A stretch of DNA of 64,000 nucleotides from CAYNUJ01 sp964573255 (GCA_964573255.1 CAZNJB010000010.1:20704-84703), one strand, 5' to 3'. Counted from the stretch's first letter, positions 1 to 9,643 are shown. Made by a program: numbers and translations. Notes: generated from the sequence alone by a model not told the origin.

Positions 1-1
1 C

Positions 2-1114
2 TTTTATGATATTGGTCTTGTTGATCCTAACCCTGCAAGTCAGTCCTATCCGATAAAGAATACTCCTCCTGAAATTGAATGGAATGAATTAAGTGTTTTA
101 CCAGAGAAAACTTTACCTGTCATTACTGTTGGATGGAACGCATCCGATTTGGATGGAGATGAATCAATTTCAGTTATAAATATTGCCTTAAATGATACAA
201 CTGAATATATATCATTAAATGGTTTTGTTAGACTTATAACGTTAAGACTTAGTAAGAACTCAGAATCAGAACCTAAAATGGAAGTCCTGATTAATGGCGA
301 TGAGAACAAAATAGCTGATGATTTACTCCCTAATTTGCTTTTAAATGATAATAACAGAATTTATATACAAGCTGAAGATATTTCCGGTGCAAAGTCCAGA
401 TTTATTGCCTTACCCGATACAAGTAGAAATTGGTATGTTGAAAAACCTAATGGAAATTTGCTACTTGTGGATGATTACAATGAAAATCAGGCAGTAAATG
501 ATTTTTATACAGAGATCTTTAGTACCATTCAAGGTGGAGTAATGGCTGGTAAATTCAATTTATTTGATTTTAGAAATACTAAATTGCCATTCGAAAGTAT
601 TACTCTATATCAGACATTAAAATTATTTGATTATGTTTTTTGGTATTCTGATGGAACGCCAAATCTTGAAGCAATTTCACAGGTTTCTCAGAAATATATA
701 AATTCCGGTGGTAAGATTGCTTATTCAATGTCTATTTCAGATTCTTCATCAAAATTTGAATATAGTTTGTCCACACTTCAAAGTTTTCTTCCTATTGATA
801 ATTATGACAGAAATTCGGTTACTTTTCTTTTTGCTGGTGCAAGTGTTCTTTCCGTCGCTCCTGAGAAAAATTATCCGAATCTACAGACTGCATCAACAAT
901 TGCATATGTCCGAGGATTTTATCCAAATGAAAATTCTTCATTTACTATTTACAATTTAACTAGCAATGCATTAAACGGACATATTGCATTTATGGATAAT
1001 AGTAAGAATTTGTTTTTTATTGGTTTACCGCTTCATGCTTGCAATAAATTTGAAAACAGTGTTTCTGATTTACTTGAAATGATATTTTTTGATGATTTTG
1101 GTTTAACCCCATGA
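2..1114 (+). CDS. Secreted/surface protein of unknown function, 5' end cut by the window
   Basis: The reading frame is open from base 2, so the gene starts before the window; TTG at 149 is only an internal codon. The visible part is about 370 residues. The first third contains a WNASDLDGDES stretch like the repeated Ig/cadherin-like modules of surface proteins. The remainder, from about LLLVDDYNEN, looks like one alpha/beta domain of unknown role. No NPFNP sorting tail is present. Its stop overlaps the start of the TonB-dependent receptor in ATGA, so the two are probably translated together. I do not recognise a family; cell-envelope location is inferred from the context. Confidence 0.7.
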   Translation, partial: FYDIGLVDPNPASQSYPIKNTPPEIEWNELSVLPEKTLPVITVGWNASDLDGDESISVINIALNDTTEYISLNGFVRLITLRLSKNSESEPKMEVLINGDENKIADDLLPNLLLNDNNRIYIQAEDISGAKSRFIALPDTSRNWYVEKPNGNLLLVDDYNENQAVNDFYTEIFSTIQGGVMAGKFNLFDFRNTKLPFESITLYQTLKLFDYVFWYSDGTPNLEAISQVSQKYINSGGKIAYSMSISDSSSKFEYSLSTLQSFLPIDNYDRNSVTFLFAGASVLSVAPEKNYPNLQTASTIAYVRGFYPNENSSFTIYNLTSNALNGHIAFMDNSKNLFFIGLPLHACNKFENSVSDLLEMIFFDDFGLTP

Positions 1115-3915
1115 AACTGAAGATACTTTTTATATTACTTATTACAACAGCTTTGTTTGCTCAAAACACAGGTAAAATAACGGGAAGAGTTATAGATAAA
1201 AACACAAAAGAAGGTTTACCAAGTGTAAATATTATTATCAAAGGGACCTATTACGGCGCTGCCACTGATATAGATGGTAATTATGTTATTAAAAATATTG
1301 CTCCGGGTACCTATACCATCAAAATATCATTAATTGGTTTTAAGACGGTTGAGTTTACAGGAATAAATATTTCTGCAAATAAAACATTACATCTAGATGT
1401 AGAAATGGAAGAGAGTGTTTTAACAATGGATCAGGATGTGGTTGTTGTAGGTGATAAACCACTTGTTGATGTTGAAGAAACACAAAGTAAAACCACGATC
1501 TCTAGAGAAGAAATTGAATTGGCAGTAGTAGAAAATGTTACCGATATATTAACGCAGCAAGCCGGTATTGTTAAATCCGATAATGCTATTCATATTCGTG
1601 GTGGAAGAGCTTACGAAAGCGCTTTTCTGCTTGACGGTGTTTCAATTCAGGATCCACTTGCAGGTACTGGGTTCGGGCTTAATCTGAGTTCTAATGCAAT
1701 TCAAGAATTGGAAGTGATTACAGGTGGATTTAATGCTGAATATGGTCAAGCTACGTCCGGTATAGTTAATGTGAGAACTCGAGAAGGTTCTGATAGATAT
1801 TCAGGGTATCTTTCTTACAAACGGGATAATTTTGGTAACAGAGAATCTTTTCACGTATTTAATACTGATATTGTAGAGGCTAATTTTAGTGGGCCAGAAC
1901 CGATCACCACTTATTTATTGCCCCAATTAGGAGTGAAAATTCCCGGAACATTGTCATTCTTCGGTAGTTTATACGGAGGTTTTACGGATGGAATTACTCA
2001 AGGGTATAAGAAAGCAACAGCTAAACAATTGTATTCATCTATATTTGGCGGTAAAAAATTTGCACCACGAAATGAAAATAACTGGTTTTGGCTTGCAAAA
2101 ATGACTTATAAATATTCTCCGACTTTTGCCATTCGTTATTCATTTAACAGATCAGTCGGGATAAATCAAAATTCACAATCGTTGCAAACCAGACTTGAAT
2201 ATGTTGAACCGAGTCCAGGTTATCAGTATAATTTCCAAAATATTTTAGATAATGCAAATACTTTTACACATACAAATACTGTTAATACTTTTAGTTTAAC
2301 GCATACACTAAATTCAAAAACATTTTATGAGTTAAAGGTTTCACATTTTTTTACTGCTCTTAGAGCAGATGCTAATGGGTTGGCTCCTAAGTTATATTCT
2401 GAGCCTCAAGACATTGTAACATTTCCCATTGAGTATTACAATGAATATGGAGATACAATTGGCGTTATACCTGGAGACGGTTTTTGGGATACAGGTAATC
2501 CGTATAGCTGGCACGATCACTATGTTGAAGAATTATCTATTAAAGGAGACATAACTAGTTTCTTTGACGAAAAGAATAAATTCAAATCTGGGTTTGAGAT
2601 GTCCTTTACTGAGATGGAACTATTGGATATTTACAAACCCTGGATAGGCGAACTTGGTTTGAACAACGACTTTTATAAGGTTTATCCCGCTCGAGGAGCT
2701 TTTTATGCTCAAGATAATATTACATTCAGCGGTATGATACTTAATATAGGGCTTAGGCTGGATTATTGGTTCCCCGGAAAATATGTGGACGATGCAGTTT
2801 CCAATCCGGAAGTTGTTACTATTCCTGATGAAATTCGGAAGCAATATTACAGGGACTCTTTTAGTTGGTTTAATGGTCGGCATTTTAAAGCGAGACTTAG
2901 TCCGCGTCTTGGTATTTCGCATCCGGTTACCGATAATCAAATTCTATTTTTCTCTTACGGTCATTTTAGCAAATGGCCGAAACCACAATTTGTTTATGCA
3001 AAACTTTCTCCTCTAAATGCCCAGTCGTCATTCCAACGTTTTGGTAATCCAAATTTGAATGCTGAAACTACAGTTGCTTATGAACTTGGATTGAAAACAC
3101 AAATTACTAACGATGATGTTTTGACTATTACTGCATATTATAAAGACATATTTGATTATGTTAGAACAAGAACAGCCAAAATATCTTCACCAAGATTTTC
3201 ATCTAAATCATTTATTACTTATGCAAATTTGGATTATGCTCGTTCGAGAGGAGTGGAAATAGAATATAAGAAACGAATAGGTAAATGGTTTACGGGTAAT
3301 ATCTCTTTTTCCTATTCAATAGTTACAGGAAAAAGTTCTTCCGCTGCTCAGGGTGTATTGATTTTGCAGGGAGATTTGGATGAATCCATAAAAGAAGAAT
3401 ATATGCCTTGGGATAGACCTTTTACAGTCGCCTCAAATTTAAATTTTTATGTACCTCGTGGTGAAGGTCTTTTCGGTTTTGGGAAAGGAATCCTAGACGA
3501 TATAAATTTATATACAAGAATATTTTTCCAATCTGGTAAAAGATATACTCCGGCAATATTTACGGGCGATTATCTTTCCGATGGCAGACCGGAATATCAG
3601 TATGACAGAAAAAATTATTATGGGGCTATTGGAGACGACTGGTTCTGGATCGATATGAATTTTGAAAAATATTTCCAGGTTTCAGGAATGAAACTTACTT
3701 TCTTTGTAGAAGTTAATAATTTACTTGATACAAAGAATTCATCAATTATTAATCCAGTTACTGGTCGGGCATACGAAGAAGGTGATGACGTTCCGACTAC
3801 TTGGAATGATCCGAAATACCCCGATTTGCAGGCGCCTATTTCTCCTTATCCGTTTAACCCTGCAAGGTATTTAACTAGAAGAAATATTAAATTTGGAATG
3901 AGTTTGAATTTTTAG
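1111..3915 (+). CDS. TonB-dependent outer-membrane receptor with CarboxypepD-regulatory-like N-terminal domain
   Basis: This 934-residue protein has a signal peptide (ILFILLITTALFAQ), then a carboxypeptidase-regulatory-like beta-sandwich at about 20-100 (GKITGRVIDKNTKEGLP), a plug domain with HIRGGRAYESAFLLDGVSIQDP-like sequence near 160-190, and a long aromatic-rich beta-barrel ending in phenylalanine (FGMSLNF), the usual outer-membrane signature. The family imports siderophores, cobalamin or oligomers across the outer membrane using TonB energy. Here the substrate is unknown. It starts inside the stop of the preceding gene, and the PorV-like gene begins 4 bases after its stop, so it belongs to a surface operon. 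No SusD partner is adjacent, which argues against a classical SusCD glycan importer. Confidence 0.88.
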   Translation: MKLKILFILLITTALFAQNTGKITGRVIDKNTKEGLPSVNIIIKGTYYGAATDIDGNYVIKNIAPGTYTIKISLIGFKTVEFTGINISANKTLHLDVEMEESVLTMDQDVVVVGDKPLVDVEETQSKTTISREEIELAVVENVTDILTQQAGIVKSDNAIHIRGGRAYESAFLLDGVSIQDPLAGTGFGLNLSSNAIQELEVITGGFNAEYGQATSGIVNVRTREGSDRYSGYLSYKRDNFGNRESFHVFNTDIVEANFSGPEPITTYLLPQLGVKIPGTLSFFGSLYGGFTDGITQGYKKATAKQLYSSIFGGKKFAPRNENNWFWLAKMTYKYSPTFAIRYSFNRSVGINQNSQSLQTRLEYVEPSPGYQYNFQNILDNANTFTHTNTVNTFSLTHTLNSKTFYELKVSHFFTALRADANGLAPKLYSEPQDIVTFPIEYYNEYGDTIGVIPGDGFWDTGNPYSWHDHYVEELSIKGDITSFFDEKNKFKSGFEMSFTEMELLDIYKPWIGELGLNNDFYKVYPARGAFYAQDNITFSGMILNIGLRLDYWFPGKYVDDAVSNPEVVTIPDEIRKQYYRDSFSWFNGRHFKARLSPRLGISHPVTDNQILFFSYGHFSKWPKPQFVYAKLSPLNAQSSFQRFGNPNLNAETTVAYELGLKTQITNDDVLTITAYYKDIFDYVRTRTAKISSPRFSSKSFITYANLDYARSRGVEIEYKKRIGKWFTGNISFSYSIVTGKSSSAAQGVLILQGDLDESIKEEYMPWDRPFTVASNLNFYVPRGEGLFGFGKGILDDINLYTRIFFQSGKRYTPAIFTGDYLSDGRPEYQYDRKNYYGAIGDDWFWIDMNFEKYFQVSGMKLTFFVEVNNLLDTKNSSIINPVTGRAYEEGDDVPTTWNDPKYPDLQAPISPYPFNPARYLTRRNIKFGMSLNF

Positions 3916-3919
3916 TTAT

Positions 3920-4897
3920 ATGAAAAAAATAATCCTAATTTTATTGGTTATGCTCAATGCGTCTGAAATGAAAGCGCAACTTTTCCCAACTCTCGGTGGT
4001 CAGCGAGCTGGAATTTCAACAGCACAATTTCTTAAAATTGGAGTTGGGGGTAGAGCCACGGCAATGGGCGAATCCTTTATCGCAATTGCTAATGATGTCT
4101 CTTCTACTTATTGGAATCCCGCAGGGTTGGCTCAGACTTCACAAAACGAAGTTTTCTTTTCGCATAATTCCTGGGTAGTTGATATCCAACATGAGTTTGT
4201 TGCTGCCTCTTATCATCTATCTGATAATGATGTAGTTGGTATTTCTTTTACTTCTCTTCATATGGACGATATGGAAATAACTACAGAATTTATGCCTTTT
4301 GGAACTGGTAGATATTTTACATTTGGGGATATCGCGATTGGTTTTACATATTCCAGAAAGATGACAAGTCAATTTAGCTTCGGCGGAACTATTAGATATA
4401 TCGAAGAGACACTTGACATACTCAAAATGCGCGGTGTGATGATTGATTTGGGAACCTATTATTGGACTGGATTGGGTTCGACTAGATTTGCTGTTACAGT
4501 TACTAATTTTGGTAACCAATTAGCTCCAGATGGTGAAATTGTTCTTTGGGGAAAGAGAAAGAAGTCCGAGTGGCAAACATTTTCTCCACCGACTGTCTTT
4601 AGAATTGGTTTTGCTTTTGAACCATTGCAGACTGATATGCACAGAATAACGACGTCCCTTCAATTAAATCACCCAAACGATAATAGTGAAAATTTTGCCA
4701 TTGGCCTTGAATATTCGTGGAAAGAAATATTTTTTGCTCGCTCAGGCTATAAATTCAATCTCGATGAACAAAATATCTCATTGGGGGCAGGTGTTAAATT
4801 ACCTCTTGCTATCGCTGATGTTAATGTCGATTATGCATTTGCAAGTTTCACTAAATTGGGTTCCGTTCACAGATTTTCAATAATACTTGGTCTATGA
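3920..4897 (+). CDS. PorV/PorQ-family outer-membrane beta-barrel protein
   Basis: This 325-residue protein has an N-terminal signal peptide. Its FLKIGVGGRATAMGESF and STYWNPAGLAQ stretches are typical of the PorV/PorQ (UPF0164, FadL-like) barrels. In T9SS bacteria PorV shuttles cargo between translocon and attachment complex, and many paralogues exist whose role is unknown. The protein ends in a beta-strand. It lies between the TonB-dependent receptor and an NHL lipoprotein and overlaps the latter by 4 bases (or 1 if the second ATG is used). It may be a paralogue dedicated to this operon rather than the main PorV, because Ignavibacteria-type genomes usually carry several. Confidence 0.8.
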   Translation: MKKIILILLVMLNASEMKAQLFPTLGGQRAGISTAQFLKIGVGGRATAMGESFIAIANDVSSTYWNPAGLAQTSQNEVFFSHNSWVVDIQHEFVAASYHLSDNDVVGISFTSLHMDDMEITTEFMPFGTGRYFTFGDIAIGFTYSRKMTSQFSFGGTIRYIEETLDILKMRGVMIDLGTYYWTGLGSTRFAVTVTNFGNQLAPDGEIVLWGKRKKSEWQTFSPPTVFRIGFAFEPLQTDMHRITTSLQLNHPNDNSENFAIGLEYSWKEIFFARSGYKFNLDEQNISLGAGVKLPLAIADVNVDYAFASFTKLGSVHRFSIILGL

Positions 4898-5976
4898 TGA
4901 AAATTAAAATTTTTATACTAATTGTTTTTGCTTTTGGACTGGGATTTGTTGCTTGTACAGATAAATTGGACTTGGGGACTCTCCCAAACAGTGATAACGA
5001 GCCTGGTAATATTACTGGAGATACCGTATATGTTCAATTAAATCCTGCCTGGACAGGATTTAATAAACCTGAGGATATTTTAATTGGAAGAGAACCGTTT
5101 ATTTATGTTGCCGATACAAAGAATGATAGGATTGTAATGATGGATATTTCCGGTAAAGTATTAGGCACAAAAATGGTAAAGAATCCCGTGGCTCTTGCTC
5201 AGGATTTTAAACTGAATTTAATTGTTTGTGGCGAACTGGAGCATAATGGTGAAACCTATAGCGCTGTTTTCAGAATTAACTTGTACGATGCTCGCCATAA
5301 CATCCATGAAGCGAAGGTTGATACATTACTACCCAAGAATTCTTTTGATTTTAGTAGGAACGATAGAGTTTATACTGGTGTTTGTGTTTTTGCCGATAAT
5401 AAATTCTATGTATCGCGTAAAGGTCCTAAGAATGATTTAATTAGCCCAGATAATGCTATTTTATATTCGAGTACAAAATATTTGAATGATGGCACCAAAA
5501 TCGATACAATAAACAATATTGACAAGATTGCAGGTTTTCAACCGCTTGGGACAGGATTGCTTTCTTCAAATCAAATTAGTTCTCTCACATCGATGAATGA
5601 TAACACATTTGATATAGTTGTTACTTTAATTGCACCGGATGCAAGTTTTAAAGTACAATGGCTTACCTATATCGAATCTCAAGAATTTGCTGGGTATGTA
5701 AATAAAATTGATGTTAATGCAGATTTAATGCAATTTGGTAAATTCGGGAAACCGGAAGGTTGTACTATTGATAGAAAAGGTAATCTATATATTGCCGATG
5801 CAGAGAAAGATAGTGTGTTTAAATTTAATCCTTTTGGGGATGAATTGGAATCCTTTGGTGGACCGGATGTTTTTGATAGCCCTCACGCTGTTGCTCATTT
5901 CGATAATACTTTGTACGTACTTGATACGAACAACGATAGAATCTTAAGGTATATTCTTTCAACTGATAATAATTAG
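4894..5976 (+). CDS. NHL/beta-propeller repeat lipoprotein
   Basis: This 360-residue protein starts with a lipoprotein signal (FGLGFVACTDK; Cys about 21) and should be lipid-anchored. The rest consists of NHL-like blades: FNKPEDILIGREPFIYVADT near 55, GCTIDRKGNLYIADAEKDSVFKF near 290 and a final YVLDTNNDRILRY. NHL propellers mostly bind ligands or partner proteins; no catalytic motif was seen. It overlaps the PorV-like gene and is followed 8 bases later by the phospholipase D-like gene, so it is part of the same transcript. Two consecutive ATG codons (4894, 4897) are possible starts. Confidence 0.82.
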   Translation: MMKIKIFILIVFAFGLGFVACTDKLDLGTLPNSDNEPGNITGDTVYVQLNPAWTGFNKPEDILIGREPFIYVADTKNDRIVMMDISGKVLGTKMVKNPVALAQDFKLNLIVCGELEHNGETYSAVFRINLYDARHNIHEAKVDTLLPKNSFDFSRNDRVYTGVCVFADNKFYVSRKGPKNDLISPDNAILYSSTKYLNDGTKIDTINNIDKIAGFQPLGTGLLSSNQISSLTSMNDNTFDIVVTLIAPDASFKVQWLTYIESQEFAGYVNKIDVNADLMQFGKFGKPEGCTIDRKGNLYIADAEKDSVFKFNPFGDELESFGGPDVFDSPHAVAHFDNTLYVLDTNNDRILRYILSTDNN

Positions 5977-5984
5977 GGAAAAAG

Positions 5985-8318
5985 ATGAAAAAATTATTAA
6001 TTCTTATTTTACTACTTACAAGCTTAGACCTCTTTTCTCAAAATATTCCAATATCTAATGTTAGACAAAATGACTCTCAAGGCGTTTCAAATTTGATAAA
6101 TCAAACTATAACGATTACAGGCATTATTACTGCCGGGAATGAGTTTGGATCCTCCGGTCCAGCGTACATACAAGACTCTACTGCTGGTGTTGCTATTTAC
6201 GGTAGCGGTTTCGCAAGTTTTATGCAAATAGGAGATTCTGTTCAATTAACAGCTCCAGTAACTAATTATAATGGATTAACAGAGCTTGATTTCAGAGCTG
6301 ATGGTACTTCTTTTACGAAATTGGGGCATTCACAGGTAATTACTCCTCGCATTGTTACACTCGATGAAATTGCTAATCAAGATTGGAATGGTTTCGAGAA
6401 ATATGAAGCTCTTCTTGTAAAAGTAGAAGGTGTTACTATCAATGAGAGCGGTCAGTTCGAGGGGAATAAAAATTATCAGATTTCTGACTCTACCGGTACT
6501 TTGGAAATGAGAATAGACAACAGTGTCTCTTCAATCATTGGTACTTCAATACCACAATCAGAATTCAATTTAATTGGTGTTGTTGGACAATTTGATACAC
6601 AAGCTCCCTATAATAGCGGTTATCAGATTCTACCAAGATCAATAGAGGATCTGGAAATAACTAATGAACCAATGATAATTAATCCGGTAATAGCATCCGA
6701 TATAACAACTGAGTCTTTTACCGTTTATTTTAGTACAGTGAATGAAGGTGATACAAGAGTTAAATATGGATTAACAGAACAGTTGGAATTGGGTGAAAAA
6801 TATTCTCCAGAGTTGGTTACACAACATTCAGTTCTTATCGATAATTTACAGAAAAATACTCGTTACTATTATCAGGTTGAAACTTCGAATGCTTCTGGAA
6901 CAAGTACAAGCGACATACTTTCGGTTACAACTCTTTCTGGAGATACAACTACTGGAAAAATATATGTATATTTTAATTTTAGTGTCGATCATTCCGTCGC
7001 TATTCCAGGAAACGAAGCAATAGGGAATGTCGATTTTAGTCAAAAAGTGAAAGAAAGAATTAATTCTGCAACATATTCAATTGATTTAGCACTATATAGT
7101 TTTAACCTTGATGATGTTGCAAATGCAATTATTGCAGCAAAGAACCGGGGAATAAAAGTAAGATTTGTTTACGATGCCCGAAATATACAAAGCGCAGTTC
7201 AGCTTTTGCTTAATGCTGGTATACCTATGAGTCAACGTCCAAGTAATTTAGACGGAATTATGCATAATAAATTTATGATAATTGATGCAAGGGACAATAA
7301 TCCATCAAATGATTGGGTATGGACGGGAAGTTGGAATTGGACTACAACTGAATTAGATTGGAAAAATAATGTTATTGAAATAAATAATGCTGATTTGGCG
7401 AAAGCCTATACTACTGAATTTGAGGAAATGTGGGGTAGTAATACAGATACACCGAATAGTAGTGCGGCAAAATTCGGCAGTATGAAAACGGATAATACAC
7501 AGCACAACTTTACAATTTCCGGTATCCAAGTCCAGTTATACTTCAGTCCTTCTGATGGAACTGAATCAAGAATAAGCTCAACAATGGCAACTGCTGATAC
7601 ATCTATGTATTTTGCCGTATATTCATTCACAAGCGATCCGATATTCAATTCTATTTATACTAGTTTTAGTAATGGAGCAACAGATTTGAGAGGTATAATA
7701 TCAAATCCTAATGATAATGGTTCAGAATATCAGAACCTGTTAAACTTGGCTCCGAATGAAATATTCCCTTATAATTTATCGGGGAACCTTCATCATAAAT
7801 ATGGGTTGGTTGATGCTTCATATCCCAGTTCTTCTCCAACTATCATAACAGGTTCACATAATTGGTCAAGAGCAGCAAATAGTAAAAATGATGAGAATAC
7901 TTTGATTATAACGGATATAAAGATAGCAAATCAGTATATGCAAGAATTCAAAAAACGGTATAATGAGCTAGGTGGTACTACCGAATTTCATGTTCCAATT
8001 ATTACGTCCATTTCAGATGAAAATATTATCACGAAAGATTATCTTTTGTACCAGAATTACCCGAATCCCTTTAATCCTACTACGAAAATTAAATATTCCA
8101 TTGCAGTAGGGAACACAAATGTTGCATCACCTGCAAATGTTACTCTGAGAATTTACGATGTGCTTGGTCGTGAAGTAGCAACACTCGTAAATGAGAGGAA
8201 AGAGCCCGGAACTTATGAAGTTCTTTTTGATGCAGCAAATCTTACTTCGGGAATATATTTTTATAAATTAACTGCAGGAAGTTTTACGGATACTAAGAAA
8301 ATGCTTCTCTTAAAATAA
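5985..8318 (+). CDS. T9SS-exported phospholipase D-fold protein (putative nuclease/phosphodiesterase)
   Basis: This 777-residue multidomain secreted protein begins with a signal peptide. Residues about 20-215 look like an OB-fold module (ITITGIITAGNEFG) of the kind found in extracellular nucleases. A fibronectin type III-like domain follows at about 225-315. Two phospholipase D domains carry complete HxKxxxxD motifs, His427-Lys429-Asp434 and His603-Lys605-Asp610, each followed by a GS(W/H)NW(T/S) stretch. The C-terminus is a T9SS sorting domain (NYPNPFNPTTKI, ending KKMLLLK). The pairing of OB module and PLD favours a surface nuclease over a lipase, but that is inference. It closes the 1-8318 operon. 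Confidence 0.85.
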   Translation: MKKLLILILLLTSLDLFSQNIPISNVRQNDSQGVSNLINQTITITGIITAGNEFGSSGPAYIQDSTAGVAIYGSGFASFMQIGDSVQLTAPVTNYNGLTELDFRADGTSFTKLGHSQVITPRIVTLDEIANQDWNGFEKYEALLVKVEGVTINESGQFEGNKNYQISDSTGTLEMRIDNSVSSIIGTSIPQSEFNLIGVVGQFDTQAPYNSGYQILPRSIEDLEITNEPMIINPVIASDITTESFTVYFSTVNEGDTRVKYGLTEQLELGEKYSPELVTQHSVLIDNLQKNTRYYYQVETSNASGTSTSDILSVTTLSGDTTTGKIYVYFNFSVDHSVAIPGNEAIGNVDFSQKVKERINSATYSIDLALYSFNLDDVANAIIAAKNRGIKVRFVYDARNIQSAVQLLLNAGIPMSQRPSNLDGIMHNKFMIIDARDNNPSNDWVWTGSWNWTTTELDWKNNVIEINNADLAKAYTTEFEEMWGSNTDTPNSSAAKFGSMKTDNTQHNFTISGIQVQLYFSPSDGTESRISSTMATADTSMYFAVYSFTSDPIFNSIYTSFSNGATDLRGIISNPNDNGSEYQNLLNLAPNEIFPYNLSGNLHHKYGLVDASYPSSSPTIITGSHNWSRAANSKNDENTLIITDIKIANQYMQEFKKRYNELGGTTEFHVPIITSISDENIITKDYLLYQNYPNPFNPTTKIKYSIAVGNTNVASPANVTLRIYDVLGREVATLVNERKEPGTYEVLFDAANLTSGIYFYKLTAGSFTDTKKMLLLK

Positions 8319-8331
8319 TAATTGGATTTTA

Positions 8332-8490
8332 ATGAGTTTCGATTGTCCACATATAATTGATGGGAAATGTAAATTGAACCTATTGAAGTGTACTCCCGGT
8401 AGGGGAAAGTGCGTTTTGAAAGGCAGATATGAAATTCCATCTAACAGAAAAAGAGCGAAGAATATTAGGAATAAACTCGATCGGAACTGA
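8332..8490 (+). CDS. Small four-cysteine protein (52 aa), unknown function
   Basis: An ATG-started frame of 52 residues begins 13 bases after the PLD-like gene. It has four evenly spaced cysteines (residues 5, 13, 20, 27; C-x7-C-x6-C-x6-C) in DCPHIIDGKCKLNLLKC and GRGKCVLKGRYEI, then a lysine/arginine-rich tail. The spacing suggests a metal- or disulfide-stabilised knuckle; the basic tail would suit nucleic-acid contact. No strong Shine-Dalgarno is seen, as is common in this group. A coding call is favoured by the cysteine pattern and the position directly after the operon. I know no function. Confidence 0.6.
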   Translation: MSFDCPHIIDGKCKLNLLKCTPGRGKCVLKGRYEIPSNRKRAKNIRNKLDRN

Positions 8491-8558
8491 TTAAATCTAC
8501 AAAATTCTTTGAAAGCAGAATAGGTGAATCTGATTCCGGAAATTTTGAGGCTAATCTA

Positions 8559-8666
8559 CTTGAAAATTGACTCCCACTAACAAATGTAAGGGGTATTAAC
8601 ATCGGATAGATGAAATAACCTCAAAATCACTATTAAGATTTCACGTTAGTGGGATTCAGTTTTCAG
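8559..8666. repeat. Imperfect inverted repeat beside the GC-rich MDR gene
   Basis: The arm at 8559-8581 (core TTGACTCCCACTAAC) and the reverse complement of 8645-8666 (core CTGAATCCCACTAAC) match over about 20 positions with two substitutions and one single-base gap. A second, shorter pair, ATTTTGAGG at 8542 and CCTCAAAAT at 8619, interleaves with it rather than nesting. There is no T-tract, so it does not look like a terminator. It lies just before the 3' end of the GC-rich oxidoreductase and may be a relic of a mobile-element end. No transposase is present and no matching copy was found on the far side. Confidence 0.5.
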
Positions 8667-8674
8667 TCCTTCCG

Positions 8675-9643
8675 TTATGATGGCCATCCATCGGCAATAT
8701 CGACAACTACCCGGCCTACCCGTCCGCGATCAGTCTGGCGTTTGAGAGCAGTCTGCAGGTCGGCAACAGCGTGATGCGAGTCTATCGGAACTTCCAGCCC
8801 ATCACAAAGCCATTTGCCAATCATTTCGAGGTCCGCTCGCTTTGAGGCGACCTGAACGAAGTGGCAGTGTTTGTTAGTAAACAGTGCGTGCACCATCCCA
8901 GTAATTAAGGACGCATCCGGCAGTGTAGTAACGTAGGTTCCGTCTTTTCGCAGCACTTTTGCACAACTGCTGAATGAGTGTACGGCCGGAGTATCGAAAA
9001 CCACATCATAGGTCGAATCGTTATTCAGAGGGTCAGATTTTTTCCGGTCGATTACCCTATCGGCTCCGAGAGCTTTGACACGTTCAATATCTTTAGTACT
9101 GCACACTCCTGTGACATGACCACCGAGGCGCTTTCCAATTCCTATTGAAACCGCACCGATACCGCCACCCGCACCGATAATTAATGCATTACCTCCTTTA
9201 TCTAGCTTACCGATATCTCGCAACGACTGCAGGCTTGTCATCGTAACCGTTGCGGCAGCTGCAGCTACTTGGAACGGAACATCATCAGGTTTAACCGCGA
9301 TAGTCTCGCACGGGACCGTGATATATTCGGCAAATGCACCCTGTTTTTGGGAAGGGGAGTATGCTAGATGACCCCAGACAGCAGTACCCTCTTGGAGGTC
9401 AGTCACATCTTCACCAAGAGCATCGATGATACCCGCGAAATCCCATCCAAGTACGAGTGGTGTGGTCATTGCGTGCAGAAAACGCCCGATGATTGCTTTA
9501 TTGATTACCTTCTCTTCTCCAGCATTAACTGCTGAAGCGATCACTTTAACCCGCACTTCACCCCGCTTCGGTTTTGGTTTGGGTATCTCGAGCAGTTCAA
9601 TACCGTTGCCGGTTGCTCCCATTGCTTGCATTTTCTCTATCAT
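8675..9643 (-). CDS. Zinc-independent MDR-family (quinone oxidoreductase-like) NAD(P)H oxidoreductase
   Basis: This 322-residue protein is of normal length for the medium-chain dehydrogenase/reductase family. An N-terminal GroES-like domain contains LVLGWDFAGIIDALG (about 63-77). A Rossmann domain carries GAGGGIGAVSIGIGKRLG at about 155-172. The catalytic zinc cysteine/histidine set of true alcohol dehydrogenases is missing, so it is closer to quinone or enoyl reductases; the substrate is unknown. A GGAGA Shine-Dalgarno precedes the start. The gene is visibly richer in G+C and in codons such as GCC, CGG and GAC than everything around it, and stands alone between convergent or unrelated genes, which suggests horizontal acquisition. 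Confidence 0.85.
   Translation of the reverse strand: MIEKMQAMGATGNGIELLEIPKPKPKRGEVRVKVIASAVNAGEEKVINKAIIGRFLHAMTTPLVLGWDFAGIIDALGEDVTDLQEGTAVWGHLAYSPSQKQGAFAEYITVPCETIAVKPDDVPFQVAAAAATVTMTSLQSLRDIGKLDKGGNALIIGAGGGIGAVSIGIGKRLGGHVTGVCSTKDIERVKALGADRVIDRKKSDPLNNDSTYDVVFDTPAVHSFSSCAKVLRKDGTYVTTLPDASLITGMVHALFTNKHCHFVQVASKRADLEMIGKWLCDGLEVPIDSHHAVADLQTALKRQTDRGRVGRVVVDIADGWPS

Noticed and set aside
8559..8666. Insertion sequence with terminal inverted repeats
   Set aside because: The arms are only about 64 bases apart, nothing between them codes, and no transposase is nearby; kept only as a repeat.
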